NCBI RefSeq assembly: GCF_016808335.1
Contig: NC_053148.1
Coordinates: 47,260,930-47,324,929, forward strand
Direction of reading: 5' to 3'
Source: Panicum virgatum
Lineage: Eukaryota > Streptophyta > Magnoliopsida > Poales > Poaceae
Length of the DNA: 64,000 bases
Shown here: piece after piece, positions 10,859 through 22,854 of the stretch
Layout of the letters: the number at the start of each line of letters is the position of its first letter
Numbering within the stretch: position 1 is the stretch's first letter
Translations under genes and position numbers: made by a program
The notes under the pieces: model-generated
What the model saw: only the letters and a program-made list of their open reading frames with translations
What the model was told of the DNA's origin: nothing
The model's database searches: none

Positions 10859-13626
10859 ATGGCGCGAAAAGGCAGGAAGCGACGAGGGCGTTCTTCCACA
10901 CCAGCCGTTCCGAAGACGCAGATTTGTACTATTGGTGAGCCTCTCCCCGCCGTCGCCATCCTTCTCTCAATCCCAACCACGCCGGGAGGAAATAATCGAG
11001 TACCTAGAACGACGAAGGGAACCCTAGAGCGGAGTCTTACACCTTTACCGCGGGACGAAGGGAGGGATGTGTCGTAATCTTCCGCGCTGATGGAACCGAC
11101 TTGGGTTTGTTCCCCCAGTCCCCGGAGAGACCAGGGGGTTGGGGTTGGGGTTGGGGTTGGGGCGGGGCGGTGGGGTGGGGTAGGTGAGGGGTTAACCTGG
11201 GTTGGCCGGAGGGGACCTCCGATCTGCAGCTGACTTCACTTTTGATATCTGAATCGCCTATTGCTGTAGAAGTTTTTCCTCCCCGGGTGGTTGAATTCAT
11301 GTTTGCTATATGAATCGGCGGTTGTTGTTTTTTCTTTAGCGCAAATGGCAGTGGCAGCTCTGCTTTCCAGTTAAGAGAAAAAAAAGTGAGTTTAGTTATG
11401 TACAAAAGTTAAGCAACGACAATCTCAAACACACAGCCCCAGATGCTGCCTAGCAGTTGAGCGTGGATGCATCACACAGGGTGGGAAAGGAACGGCAAAA
11501 CCTAATTCGTGCGCAGCACCAGTATCCATTGCTTGAAACAATCTTTTGCCCTTTCCTCAACTTGTTGGGCCATGGAAACTATGGCAATTCCTCTCTTTAC
11601 AAATGTTCCACATTGTGTAGATGACCACCCATTGAAGATTCGTCTTTGATCCTTTGGAACAGTTTTAGCGCTTGTTCCACCAATCGTTATGGAATTAATA
11701 CTTGTGGTGCATTAGCCATTGGCTGTCGAAATGCTCCCAGGTGAGGACCTGGTTCCTCGCAGCATTAGCAAAGGGGCAATTGAGGCAAAGGTGGGATCCA
11801 GTTTCCATCTGACCGCTGCAGAGGGTGCAGGAACTTTGGTGAGGCCAATCTCTTAGCGCTAGGCTATCAGCCATAAGAATTTTGTTCCGGATAAGAATCC
11901 AAGCAAAGGCTTAGCATTTGTTCTCTGCATGTGCTTTCCAAATGAGGCTGGTTTTGTAGCCATTGTAGGAATTGGCAATTGTTGTAGAAGTTTTTTCCCC
12001 TTGGTAATCATACTAAACCCAAGTTTGATTGACTAATGTTTTGCAGTTGATGAGTTGGGGAACATGGGTTTGGTCTTACTGCTGTTTGAGACACCCTCTG
12101 GCTTTGCCATATTCAACATTGATGGTGTCCAATTGTTTCTACCAAAAGCAGAGGAGGTACTTGTTTTATTCTTCCATCTGATGTAACTTGATTCGTCAGG
12201 CCGGCTCCCTTCTGCAGCCGTGCTTGTTTGTACCTTTTCTTCTCCCTCTTAATGAAAAACGTGCTCAGGCACGGTCGCGAAAAAAAATGTAACTTGATTG
12301 TTGAAGCATTGTCATCGACCTAAATTTTTTGTATTTTCTTTGTCTCCTTCAGAACATCTGGGCAAACTATGTCAAAGATTATATGACATACCGCGTCAGT
12401 GCCCCTTTCTTTCCTTCTTATTGCTTGTTGCCAATATAACCGAGCAGTGATCTTGCATAATCATTATTACCATTTTCTATTTTGTATTCTATTGCTTGAT
12501 GGGAGGCATATGGATAGGCTCACTGTTCATTAATTCTTATTTATTCAAACTCTTTCCCATAATTCTTTTTTCAGAGCATGTAGTATCTAGTATGATGCTG
12601 TTGCACTCATGCCTGAAAACTATTTTCCTGAAAGTTCCCTATGCCGGCAGTTGATCGCCACAGAGTGAAACCTAATACAGTTTTTAACTAGTAGTAACTG
12701 CTAGCCAGTTTTAACTGTTCATTATATCTTGTTTGTTCAAACTCTTTTCCATAACTCTGTTTGCAAAGCATGTAGTGTCTAGTGTGATGCTGTTGCACTC
12801 ATGCCCGAAAGCTATTTTCCTGAAAGTTCACGATGCAGGCAATTGATTGGCACAGAGTGAAACCTAATGCACCAGTTTTTAACTAGTAACTGCTAGCTAG
12901 GTGTGGCTTCGCCCCAGACATGATACTACTACCATCAGAAAGTGCTACTATGGTCCATTAAAAAAAAGCATTGCATTATTTTAGGAACGAATACTTATTC
13001 TTAATTACACTGCAAGAGTCGGGTAAACAAAGACTTAAAAACAAGAATATACCTTGATGCACCTACAGAATTTATGCCCACTTGATAGTTGTATTTTACC
13101 CTTAACTTGTTTATTTGTTATATCAGGTTATCTGGCTGAAGGAATTCAAGACTTTCAAGGACAAGTCCAATGCATTTAACCACACTGGTATTAACAGTGA
13201 GCTTGCCCAGATGATCAAGAAATGGCATCTCCCAGGTCAAAAATTAGCTGTTGGAAAGCAGGAGCATAAATCAGTCATTGAACAGAAGTTGGTTAGTACA
13301 GTCTACCTTCTTTGCTTATATCTTTGAACAATTTTGAGAAGCAATTTTTTTAGCATAATTTTGAGAAGCAATTTTGCTGCGGTATTTTGCAGAAAATATC
13401 CTGCCTTTTTAATGATGCTGTGATGGAGGTGATGTGGGGCATAAAACATCTCATGAAGAGTCTAGTGCCTCAGGAAGAATCTGAGCTGCCTATGGAAGAG
13501 CGCCTTCAGATGAGTTATGGATTGAAGACTGTGCTGAATCGTCATGGTTTCAATGTTAAACCAGAGATGGTGAGAGCACTGTGCTTTGCCGTATGGATGG
13601 CACTAAATGCTTTCTGCTTGACTATT

Positions 13627-13672
<46 letters not shown>

Positions 13673-14371
13673 ATGCTTTATGATAGTTTGTGGCTTGAGG
13701 CCTTAATTGCTGCTGACCAAACTTTTTGATACAGTATTTCTGTACATAGTTTTTATTTTTCTGTTATTGATGAAGCAACTCTCCTTGTATACAGGTTAAT
13801 GAGCGTATTATTGATACAGCATGTGTCCTGTATGACTGTGATTTATGTGAGACGAAGCATTCTGAATTCTTTCTTAGTGCTGGTGAGTGCATTATGGAGG
13901 TATCAGGTATTGCGTGTCAGGGTTGGAGCTTAATGAAAATTGCAACAGCTCTCAAGGTTTTATATGATCCTGAAACTGACATTGTATATGATGATCCTGA
14001 ATCGGCAAACCACAAATCTTATGAATTTGTTCTCAGTTTCTCACTGTTTGATGTAATCTAGCCATTTAGTAATAGGCCAAACGTGTTTCTTTCAGATGTT
14101 ATCGAAGGACGAGCTACTTAGGTTGAAAGCTGACGCACGTCTGTATGATGGTAAGCTACTGAAGCGTACCGGCGCGGCAGTCTACAATGAAATTGTGTGG
14201 GCCCGTGAAGTCAAGGATGATGCAATAAGACTATTGAACATTTTGGTCCATGAAGATGGAGATGCGGCCACGCCTGAGAATTCAGTGCCACCGGGGAGAG
14301 GAGATCACGCACTGACCCTTCCGTCCTTGAAGGTTGAGAAAACAAGAAGGTCGACATGTGGGAATGCCTGA
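10859..14371 (+). CDS. NOP5/NOP58 N-terminal-domain-like protein (7+ exons)
   Basis: The exons I read are 10859-10934, 12047-12156, 12353-12394, 13127-13291, 13393-13569, 13795-13956 and 14096-14371. All have GT-AG borders and join in one frame, giving about 335 aa. After a basic start (MARKGRKRRGRSS) the protein follows the N-terminal domain of box C/D snoRNP protein NOP58: VLLLFETPSGFAIF, then IWLKEFKTFKDKS.AF, KLAVGKQEHKSVIEQKL and ISCLFNDAVMEVMWGI. NOP58 proper has about 500 aa with a NOSIC/Nop domain and a KKE tail, which I cannot find here. This is therefore a shortened relative or decayed paralogue. The last exon is uncertain: just before the stop, another frame (MPENPPMPLGRAG) looks coding and could splice at about 14453 to 14693. 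That would imply a small indel. A nucleolar role is inferred from family only. Confidence 0.7.
11133..11182 (+). other. G-rich (TTGGGG)n tract in intron 1, G-quadruplex-capable
   Basis: Repeats of GGGGTT followed by further G runs give many tracts of four or more G on the coding strand, inside the first intron of the NOP5-like gene. The motif resembles ciliate-type telomere repeat but is only about 30 bp of tandem units, so I read it as a simple repeat. Confidence 0.55.
11385..11975 (-). mobile_element. LINE fragment (zf-RVT region) in intron 1
   Basis: On the minus strand the frame reads SLIWKAHAENKC, a stop, then AFAWILIRNKILMADSLA, CTLCSGQMETGSHLCLNCPFA. This is the reverse-transcriptase-associated zinc-binding segment found at the end of plant L1-type LINE pol proteins. 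The frame is broken by stops and lacks the RT itself. The intron lies on the opposite strand, so the fragment should be removed by splicing. The boundaries are approximate. Confidence 0.6.
12194..12286 (+). mobile_element. Severely 5'-truncated LINE insertion with poly-A and 13-bp target duplication
   Basis: A 93-bp insert ends in an A run. It is flanked by a perfect 13-bp direct repeat, ATGTAACTTGATT, at 12181-12193 and 12287-12299. This is the signature of target-primed reverse transcription. It lies in intron 2 of the NOP5-like gene. It holds only 3'-end sequence and no coding. Confidence 0.75.
12524..12900. repeat. Imperfect tandem duplication (~190-bp unit, two copies) in intron 3
   Basis: Both copies share GTTCATTA, then TCAAACTCTTT.CCATAA, GCATGTAGT, GATGCTGTTGCACTCATGCC and CACAGAGTGAAACCTAAT, at about 12524-12707 and 12713-12900. 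Substitutions are scattered throughout, so the duplication is old. It has no coding content. Confidence 0.75.
13627..13669 (+). repeat. (CT)n microsatellite in intron 5
   Basis: About 21 uninterrupted CT dinucleotides follow the exon-5 donor. This is a candidate length-polymorphic marker. Confidence 0.95.
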
Positions 14372-15061
14372 GAATCCACCTATGCCACTGGGGAGAGCAG
14401 GATCTATCTCCGAGCCTGCTGTCCAGGAAGTTAAGCAGGAAATGGTATGAGCGCCACATTTGATGCAGTAGTGCTTACTGCTTAGACAGATGCGTTTGTT
14501 CTGTTCATGCGTCTTGGACATGACTTGAAGTCAATCTTATGATGTGATTTTCACTGCTTATGCTCCTTTCTGTCTACTGCGAATATGTAGTTGATTAAGA
14601 TATTTGCATATGGTTTTGCCTTAGCCCCGGCTAGCATGCCATGAGTAATGAGTGTTCGGCATTTCTGCAATGTTTTTATTTCTTATATTTCAGGAGGTTG
14701 CTACCACGTTCGGGTTTGGGTTTGTTTTCTCTAGCTTTTGGGTCCGATTTTATTTTAATAAGCTATAAATCCAATTCAATAAGGGTCTGTTTGGATCATA
14801 GGAATTAAATTTTGATTCTTGAAATTAGATTAGATTCTAATTCAAATTCCAAGCGAAATTGAATTGACTAGAATCTTCTGATTCAAATATGATTTCCTTG
14901 TTTGGATGTACATCGGAATTTATTCGGAATTAGATTTAAAAGGTTGTTTCAATATTCATGCTCAACCGGCAGTGCTGGAGGAAATTAAAACACTAAAATC
15001 GTAAGCCATCGTTGGCATTTGCAGTGTAATTTTGCTAATTTCACATGCTGATCAAAAGAAG
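14372..15061. other. 3' flank of the NOP5-like gene with a possible MITE remnant
   Basis: A possible terminal exon (about 14693-14765) follows an acceptor. From about 14785 the sequence GGGTCTGTTTGGATC plus AATT-rich imperfect repeats resembles a grass Tourist-like MITE end. I cannot find a matching right end. Otherwise I see no gene. Confidence 0.4.
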
Positions 15062-15410
15062 GGAATAATCCAGATCCTGTGATGGCGTTAGTGGGGGGAA
15101 CAAGGTTGATTTGGAAGAAAGGAGGCAGGTTGGGACACTACTGCAGGTACGCACAACTGTATGATTTGTGATTTTCTACTTATACAGTTATACTGACAGA
15201 TATCGGACGTTAATATGAGCTGTGATATAGTATTCCCTACAACGACAGGTACGACTCCTGAGTTCTCGACGCTCATGGTGCGGCATCTGTTCTGCCATCC
15301 TCATTCCTTCAGGAAGCCATGGACTACGCGGAAGCAAACGGCCTCTTCTTCACCGAGACGGCGCAGAACGTCAGCGAGCTGTTCTACCATCTACCAGTTC
15401 TACGAGAGCT
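15062..15410 (+). pseudogene. Rab5-like small GTPase remnant (5' part)
   Basis: Two former exons are legible. At about 15070-15150 the frame reads NPDPVMALVG, then, after two surplus G, NKVDLEERRQVG. This contains the guanine-specificity motif NKxD of Ras-superfamily GTPases. At about 15313-15400, after an AG acceptor, it reads EAMDYAEANGLFFTETAQNVSELFY. That corresponds to the plant Rab5 segment with the ETSAK motif, here shortened by the loss of SAK. The P-loop, switch I and WDTAGQE exons are absent from the window. With a frameshift and a damaged G5 motif it is a pseudogene. Rab5 GTPases act in endosomal traffic. The likely last exon lies across MULE-1 at about 26060-26190. Confidence 0.6.
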
Positions 15411-15480
15411 TGGCAAGTGCTCTATCTGTTGTCTCAGCTTCAGTTTTGTGAAGCCCCAAAAAAAAAGCTTCAGTTTTGTG

Positions 15481-15890
15481 AATTTTTTTATTTTTAAATT
15501 TTTTTAATAATATTTTAATTTTAACTCGGTTGTCTTTTTATTTTCACGCCATAGCCCGTTTGGTCGCGCCACTGCAATTGGCACGACAGTTGGCCTCTGT
15601 CGCGCCAGTGCATGTGGCGCGACAACGGTGACACGCTGGCACTCGATGGAGCGGTGCGCCATAGCCGGCGCGACAAGGGCAAATACCTGGGCCCGCGCAG
15701 GCCCCCTTCCTCCCCACCCTCCCCACTCTTCCTCCACCCTCCCGACCAGGCCGCCGCCCAGGCGCGTCGCCAGCGCCGCCGCCGCCCAGATCCCCCCAAA
15801 TCCGGCGATTTGGGGGGGAGTAGGGGAAATCGATCCCCACCCTCTCGCGAAGGTATTCCTCCCATTTGCTCTTCGTTTTACCTTGTACAT
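15481..15890 (+). repeat. Left terminal inverted repeat of MULE-1 (promoter of the transposase gene)
   Basis: It pairs with 25541-25998 in inverted orientation. From outside in there is an A/T-rich end, GCCCGTTTGGTCG, two short palindromes built on TGTCGCGCCA / TGGCGCGACA, a C-rich tract and CTCGCGAAG before GTATTCC. The last is a plausible 5'-UTR exon end, with the intron running to an acceptor just before the ATG at 16373. This arrangement predicts inward transcription from the repeat. Confidence 0.75.
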
Positions 15891-16372
15891 TAGTAGTTAT
15901 TAGTGTTTTTTGTTGATTAGGGTTAGGATCTTGATGTGAGAAATAGTGTTGTAGTTGCTAGTGTAGTCATGTTTGGAGGTTTAGATGGTACTCTGCTCGC
16001 GATTTTGGCGTGAGGAAGTAGTTGCATGGATCGTTTAACATTTGTTAGCATCGAGTAGTGGAAAATGTGAGTTCATCAATGAGCAACTGCAAAGATTAGA
16101 GCGTAGATGAGCAAAAATGGGCTTATGTTTATTTTCATTGATGCCTAATTTTCATGTTAACAATTTGAAATATTATCTTATGAAATTTTGGGATATTTGA
16201 GCTTTTTTTACCCCAAATTTTTTTATCAGCTAGCAATATTTTGTTTTGTACCCCAAGTAGTTGCATGGATCGTTTAACATTTATTGTAATGAGGGTTCGC
16301 TTTATGAGTAATAGGCAATGTGGAATTGTTTATGTATGTGATTTCTTTGTATACGTGATCAAGGTATAGACA

Positions 16373-19104
16373 ATGGACGAATTAGTTCGGTTCTTTCACG
16401 GGGGTATGGTTAAGGAGAATGGAGAGTTTGAGAATATGATAGAGGATGTTGAACTTTTCGATAGTTCTCCATCATTCAATGATTTGGTAGACCGAGTTGT
16501 TTCAAAGCATTCTTGTGGCATTGATGAAATAACTCTGAGGGGCAGATTTGATTATGGTAAAGCTAGAGCACATTATGTTATGTTGACATTGGAATCGGAG
16601 ATGCATTGGAGGAAGTACAAGGATATAGTAGCGCGTGCAAATGTGGTTTGTTGGGAGGTGGTTGTTGAAATAACCCGTAGATCTAGATCACAGAACCAGT
16701 TGGGAGAGTAGATGTAGTTCCATTTCTTATGGAGAATATAACTCAAGAGTCAACCGTAGTAGAAGATGCCTCAAATCTCACTTGTGCTAGTGAATTTGTT
16801 GCGGATTATGATATGGCCGTCGCTTCCGATCATTTCGACAACAGAACCTTCAAGGAGGACGATGACAGGGGTGCTGGAGACGATGATGCTGTTTCTTTAG
16901 GTTCAGAGGAGAGCGAATACGATAGTAGTGATGACGACGACGATGATGAAGACACTGGGGAAGAAGAACCGGAGGGTAATGCAAGTGTGCCCCAAGTAGA
17001 GCAGGAAAATGATGATGCTGATGGATCCAACGCTAGTGATGAGGAAATAAGTGGTGATAAGGAGTGTAGGGATGGGACAATGGGTCGGGCTGTTAATAAT
17101 GCTGATGCACGATTTAGTTATACCGCTGAAGAGTTGCGCATGATGAAGCTAGCCCACGTTGAAGTCCCGGCAGTTTCAAATTCTAAGGATCTTAGCAGGA
17201 TCCATAGAGCCATTTGTGACTCATATATTTTTGAAAGCTAATCTGTAATTGATAGTGACAGTCCAGAGATTCGCAAGGGCATGAAGTTCCAGAGTTGCAA
17301 TTTTTCTTAATTGATTATGCAGTGCGTTATCATCGTCCATTTAATGTGGTTCATTTGGACAAGAGAGTACGGTACGATGTGCTATGCAAGCAGGAGTGCC
17401 TATGGGGTGTATGGTCACGAATTGTTAGGGGCACTGGTCAGTGGAAAATCACCAGAGTAAGACAGCCTCACACATGTGCATCCTCGAGACCGAAGCAAGT
17501 TCACGCACAGTGCACGACACGTTACCTAGCACATCGCATTCTTGGTATTGTTCGGAAGGACAGCAACACATCAGTTTCTTCGTTTATGGAGTCAATTTTC
17601 GGCATGTGTTCTTACCGGGTGAAGTACTCGAAAGCATGGCGTGCAAAACAGCATGCTATAGCTCTGTTGTAGGGAGATTGGCTAGAGTCATATGCAAGGG
17701 TGCCCAGAGTCTTGACGGGGATGTCCCTCTACAATCCAAGGATTAGGTGGTTCATACACACGGGAAACATGATGCTTTCTCACAACGGAGTGTACAAGCA
17801 TGTTTTACAAAGGGTGTTCTGGTGCTTTCTCCAGTGTGCTGAATCATTCCAGCATTGCCGACCTGTGATCTCGTGGATGCCACATTCTTGACGGGTAAAT
17901 ACAAGGGGACACTAATGATGACAGTTGCCGTGAATCCTGAGAGGCAACTAGTTCCGTTAGCATTTGCTTTGACCGAAGGAGAAAACAACGACAGCGGGTC
18001 TTGGTACATGAAGCGCGTGTGGCGGTATGTGTTGGGTCCCTCCAGACAAGTTTGTATGATATCTGACCGGCACCATGGGCTCCTAAACTGTGCTAAAGAG
18101 CAGATGGATGGATTTCCCCCTCTTGTGCACAGGTGGTGCATGCGACACTTTGCAGCAAACATGTGGAGGTGTCAGAAATAGAAGGAACTAATTGGAAAAC
18201 TAAAGTTGCTTTGTTCAGTGCTCACGGAGAAAGCTTTTGAAGAAAACTTGCAGATTTGGGGAAGGAAATGAATGAGACGGCCAAGAAGTGGCTAAAAGGC
18301 GAGATGGTGGACAAGGATAAATGTGCTCTTACTTATGATGAAGAGGGAAAGCGGTACGGTATAATGACCACAAACAACGCTGAGTCATTAAATAATACAT
18401 TCAGGGGTATTCGGTCAAGACCTGTTGCAGGCATTGTAGAGTACTCCTTCGAGAAGTTGAATGAGTACTTCGTCGATAGATGGGGTAAAGGCCGGAGTTT
18501 GCTGGATAAGGGTGAGCATTGGGGACTAATAGCGAAGGAACACCTTAAGGATGCTGAGGACAGATCGGTGAACCAACTTGCAGCGCCTTACGTCCCTGAA
18601 AGAATGATTTATGGTGTTAGAGGTGTAGGTGGTACAAATATAGGAGGAGAGAGTCATGGAGGACGCCATTACAAAGTGGACCTCAGATCTGGCGAGTGCA
18701 CTTGCATGACACCACAGCTGTTACACTTTCCATGCTCACACCTAATAATGGCATGTAGAGCCCGAAGACTTTGTTTCAAAAGCCCCACATATTTGAGTTC
18801 GTAGTACGCTCGGTCGAACACAATCAACATATGGGTCTCCAGCTTTGAGCCTTACCTTGATCCTTTCTAATGGCCCGAGTACAAGGGGCTAGAGTACGTG
18901 CCGGATGCGTCACTATTGAAACCTAAAAAAGGAAGGAGGAGGAAGAAAAGGCTCAAGGGTGACATGGACGAGTCGCAAGGTCGGGTTAGTGCAGACTATG
19001 GCACCGGTGATTTCGATGAGGACAGGAGCCAGAACCGTTGCTCCAAGTGCCATAGATTTTGTTCTCAGTGCAAGTGTAAGAAGAAAAAGAACGGCCCAAC
19101 CTAA
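16373..19104 (+). pseudogene. MURA-type MULE transposase (MULE DDE domain plus SWIM finger), disrupted
   Basis: The reading starts at MDELVRFFHGG (16373), preceded by a splice acceptor. The order is: an N-terminal region with EVVVEITR (to ~16690), an acidic Asp/Glu linker (~16850-17090), a DNA-binding region (about 17290-17480: FFLIDYAVRYHRPFNVVH, HTCASS.PKQVHAQ) and the DDE core. The core has VDATFLTGKYKGTL (first Asp, ~17880), ISDRHHGLL (second Asp, ~18060) and RWCMRHFAANMW, and is followed by TTNNAESLNNTFRGIR. A SWIM finger, CTCMTPQLLHFPCSH (~18700-18745), and a basic tail (GRRRKKRLKGDMD) close it. Disruptions I can see are a frameshift near 16690, a stop near 17240 with a shift before 17295, a stop near 17670, shifts around 17840-17880, and stops near 18180 and 18270. 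It is a dead relic of a transposase that cuts and joins element ends. Confidence 0.85.
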
Positions 19105-19299
19105 CCCGAGAAAGAGGATAAGTCATAGCACACGGGCAGATGTACAGTTGTTTGTGCTTAGTATAAATAATAATTAGCAATACAAGTTTCAATAGAGGTC
19201 ATTGTTACTCTACACTCGTTGTTGCAATAATATTGATTGACCGTCTATATTTATTGCTTTACTTACCATAGAGGTCAAGTTTTGATTCATCACTGCAGG

Positions 19300-21939
19300 A
19301 TGGCGCACCCCAGGTACTTCAATTTATATATTTTTTTCCTGCCCTCTAACGACTCATTTGCTATGATATCAGGCGCTGCAGCCCCTCCGCGCACGTACCC
19401 ACTCCCCACTTCTGTGGGATGAGCGGTACGGGCCGTACCTTCGCCGGGCCGGGATGCTTCCTCTGGCGCGTGTTGTCTGTGCGGGGCTCCCAGTTATGGA
19501 TGCACCTCTGCTGACCGTTTTTGTGGACCGATGGAGGCCAGAGACACATTCATTCCATTTACCTTGCGGGGAGGTCAGCATCACTTTGCAAGATGTGGCG
19601 ATGATTCTCGGGCTATCTTTAGAGGGAAATGCAGTGATCGGCATGATTCAGACTGATGGTTGGAGGGATATGGTGGAGGCACACATTGGGATTCGACCAC
19701 CAGAACCACCTGAGGGAGTGAAGGACAGGAAGACCTCAGGGGTTAGCTCGGCTTGGTTGAAGCAGAATTTCAACCATTGTCCTTAGGGAGCACCTCAGGA
19801 GGCTGTTGAGTGGTATGCTCGCGTGTGGTTGTGGCACCTATTTGGGGGCTTTTTGTTTCCTGATGGTTTCGGGAACACTATCTCATGGATGGTGCTTCCA
19901 ATACTGGGACATCAGTGGGAGAACATCGTTCAGTACAGCTGGGGGTCGGCAGCACTAGCTTGGCTTTATCGGCAGCTTTGTGACACATGTCGGCGTGTTG
20001 GCAATGACTCGAATCTCGGAGGTTGTGCATACCTCCTGCAAATCTGGATTTTGGAGCGGTTTCCAGTTGGCCGGCCATACCGTGGAGATCTAGAGGTAAT
20101 ACTTGGCTAACAATTAAATTTTGAGTATAGTGCACATTACATGTTTTTCTTTACCCTATTTTTCCTCCTTTTGCAGCCGTGGCCGCACCATGATCCTGAC
20201 TCGAGGCCCACCATTGGTTACTGCTGGAAGAACATTGGAGCTATCAGAGGGGATCCTTTGCGCCGCTACATGCATTACATGGACGACCTAGACTGCCTCA
20301 CACAAAATCAGGTAGTAATCTGCATCTGGGTTTTTTAAATAAATGTTTCTGTCCTCACAAGATCTAATGCTTGCGTGTTACATAGGTATTCTGGACACCG
20401 TACGATCGAGACGAGCTGGAGGAATTGCAGCTTAGTGACATTTGCAGAAGAGATTCAAAACTGTGGAGGACGTGTGTGCCTTTGATTTTCTACTTTATAG
20501 TTGAGCTCCACTTACCGCACCGTGTTAAGAGGCAGTTCTCAAGATTGCAAGACTTCCCTTCGGAGGCTATTTCGACATCCCAGGCATTGCATCAGTACGT
20601 TGTATTTAATTCAAATTTTATTTGTCCTGGCGAATATGATGTCACTAACATACCGCTCATATGTCAGAATTGACAGGAAGAAACGCTACACTAATAATGA
20701 TTGGCATGTCAAACACGTAGTGCCTCTAGCGTAGTGGGAACAGAGGCAAAGGATGGATCCGGAAAGTGGACCAGCACACAGGCACAACCATTACAAGGAA
20801 TACCTTCGTTGGTTCCATTCAGTCACCAGAGTTTCAATCAAGCCGCCACAATCAACTGAGCCTATAGAAGACCATGCGTACACGGACGATGATGATGACA
20901 TCGTCGACGAGTACGATGACATCACTCGCGGTGGAGTGCAGCCCGAGAGGGGCCCTTTGCAGAACTACATGGTACACAACGATATTTGAATATTGTGTCA
21001 TTAGAAATAAATTCACAATTTCAATTATGTTAGGACTAACTCAATCGTATTAGGCACAACAACTCGGCCGTCTCGCTAACGAGGCAGGCGTGGCAATGGC
21101 CCATGCAAGCGAAGGAGATAATGGAGGGGGCCACTTTAGGGCATTTGTCGAGGTAACCATATTTTTTTAATCATATTGTCACTATCTTTGTAATGCTTTG
21201 TTACGGGTATTGCCTAACATTTTATGCCTGAACACAGAGGGTATGCAGGAGTTGTAGGTGGATGGCCGCGAAGCTTAATTGCATGGCTCGTCCTGACGAG
21301 GACTTCGGTCCACAGGCCCTGGTGCGGGAGCTTCTAGTGCATGTGGCCCCACCTCAAGCACACGTACACCGATTCACTACGGTGATATGACCGCTAGAAC
21401 TCCTTTGCCCTCCGGTTCCAGAAGTCGTTCGTGGTCCACTTCGAGGACGGCATCACGTGCCTTGTCTAGGGGGAAAGCTATCCAGTCCCCAGAAACCAGT
21501 GAAGAGTCTGACCACCAAGACAACTCAGAAGATGAAGACCTAACCTTTCAGGTACTCAGGATGTCTCAGATGTTTGATGCTCCCCAGGAACGCAGACTCA
21601 GGGTGAATCGAGCCAGGTAAGCATGTATAATTGAAATATTTTAACTTAGAGGTGATAGTGTTTCATTATAAAGAAAACGTGATGTTCCACACATTCTTGT
21701 TCTTCAAGATGCCTCCATATTATATATTTTGGTGCAGGCACCTCAAGATGCATCTCCAGACTATGGGGCCGCTTCCCCTCCGCGTCGCCGACAAAGGCGT
21801 TCTCGTGACCACACCGATGTTGGTAGCGCGAACTTGCTCCCGACTGCTCCTGGAAGGCAACGCCGCCCCAATGACCGTTTCAGCCCTCCCGAGCAGGGAC
21901 GACGCCGTAGATGAAGAAGCACCGACACTTTGTTCCTAG
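19300..21939 (+). pseudogene. Plant mobile domain (PMD, aminotransferase-like) gene, disrupted
   Basis: A mini-exon ATGGCGCACCCCAG (19300-19313) is followed by spliced coding blocks. From about 19380 the reading has LLWDERYGPYLRRAGMLPLA, then DAPLLTVFVDRWRPETHSFH, CGEVSITLQDVAMILGL, PPEGVKDRKT, GGFLFPDGFGNTISW and GSAALAWLYRQLCD. These are hallmarks of the plant mobile domain of transposon-linked 'phosphatase 7 long form'-like proteins. Later exons (20178-20310, 20386-20595, 20672-20970, about 21054-21370, and to 21939) carry acidic and Ser/Arg-rich tails. An in-frame TAG (~19785) and a second stop (~20734) break it. It lies 3' of the transposase in the same orientation. The biochemical role of PMD proteins in elements is not established to my knowledge; cellular relatives such as MAIL1 act in silencing and genome stability. 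Confidence 0.75.
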
Positions 21940-21949
21940 ATCTATTGTG

Positions 21950-22130
21950 AAAATGTAACCTATAACCTATTTGTGCTTGTCATGAACTATTTGTGCTTGT
22001 CATGAACTGTTTGTGTTTGTCATGAACTATTTGTGCTTGTCATGGACTACTTTAGGTTGTGATGGACAAGATGCTTGTAATGGACTACTTTACTTGTAAT
22101 GGACTATATACTTGTAATGAACTGTTTGTG
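21950..22130 (+). repeat. Short tandem repeat based on TTTGTGCTTGTCATGAACTA
   Basis: Four to five imperfect units of about 24 bp, then decayed TGTAATGGACTA units, lie directly after the PMD gene. It could be 3'-UTR sequence. I can support no function. Confidence 0.75.
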
Positions 22131-22286
22131 TTTCATGCGCAGCTACAGCTAGCCTTTTCATATAACTTGACGCGTGAAGCAAATTGATTGCACTGGACCA
22201 AGTCCTGGGTAGTATATAGGGAGCCCAAGCATGTCATTACCGTTGAGTAGTGTAGCGAGCCATCAAACTAGAAACTGAGAGAAACC

Positions 22287-22854
22287 ATGTCGTGGATGCA
22301 AGGCCCCATTGATCCGCCTCCTCCACACCCAAACTTAGAAGTTAGAACCAGATCATTCTACGATGGGCACAATTCCCTTCCAGTACAATTCTGGCCACAT
22401 TGTCATCATGGAAACGACACTGTTGTACAGGTCTACGAGTTGTTTGGTGATGCAGGATGATGGTTCTTCTGTTGCCCTTACTATGAGGTTTGATATATTT
22501 GACATCTATGTTTCATTGCATGGTCGCACATTTCTGTAAACAGATAAGCGTCTAACTCATATCTATTTAACGTAGACTTCAGATTGTGGGTTCACTTACT
22601 GGATTGATGGTGCTATGGAAGTTCATGTTCAAAAATACATACGTCACCTGCACGTACTGAACCAGCAAAAGGATATAGAGATCAATATGAAGCATGATCA
22701 AATCAACCAACTTCTGATTGAGAATCAAGAGAAGTCGACGATGGCCGAGCGCATCACACAATTGGAAGAAGAGCTGCGCCAGGAGCATGCCAAGAACTTG
22801 ATGAGACGCTTCATGCCACCGACAGTTACGGGACGGCGGAACTATTATGGTTAG
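22287..22854 (+). pseudogene. GRF-type zinc finger plus coiled coil, one in-frame stop
   Basis: Exons are 22287-22487 and 22576-22854 with GT-AG borders and matching phase. The reading starts MSWMQGPIDPPPPHP, then FWPHCHHGNDTVVQV, an in-frame TGA at 22458-22460, WFFCCPYYE, and after the intron CGFTYWIDG. Cys/His, FxCCP and CGF.YW are the spaced landmarks of a GRF zinc finger. A charged coiled coil follows (KDIEINMKHDQINQLL; RITQLEEELRQEHAK), ending GRRNYYG. GRF fingers bind single-stranded nucleic acid in proteins such as TOP3A and APE2; their role in transposons is unknown to me. The TGA replaces a residue just before WFFCCP, so this copy is probably inactive. Confidence 0.65.

Noticed and set aside
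11139..11165. TTGGGG repeats as an interstitial telomere
   Set aside because: Plant telomeres are TTTAGGG. This is a short TTGGGG run in an intron, so a simple repeat is the better reading.
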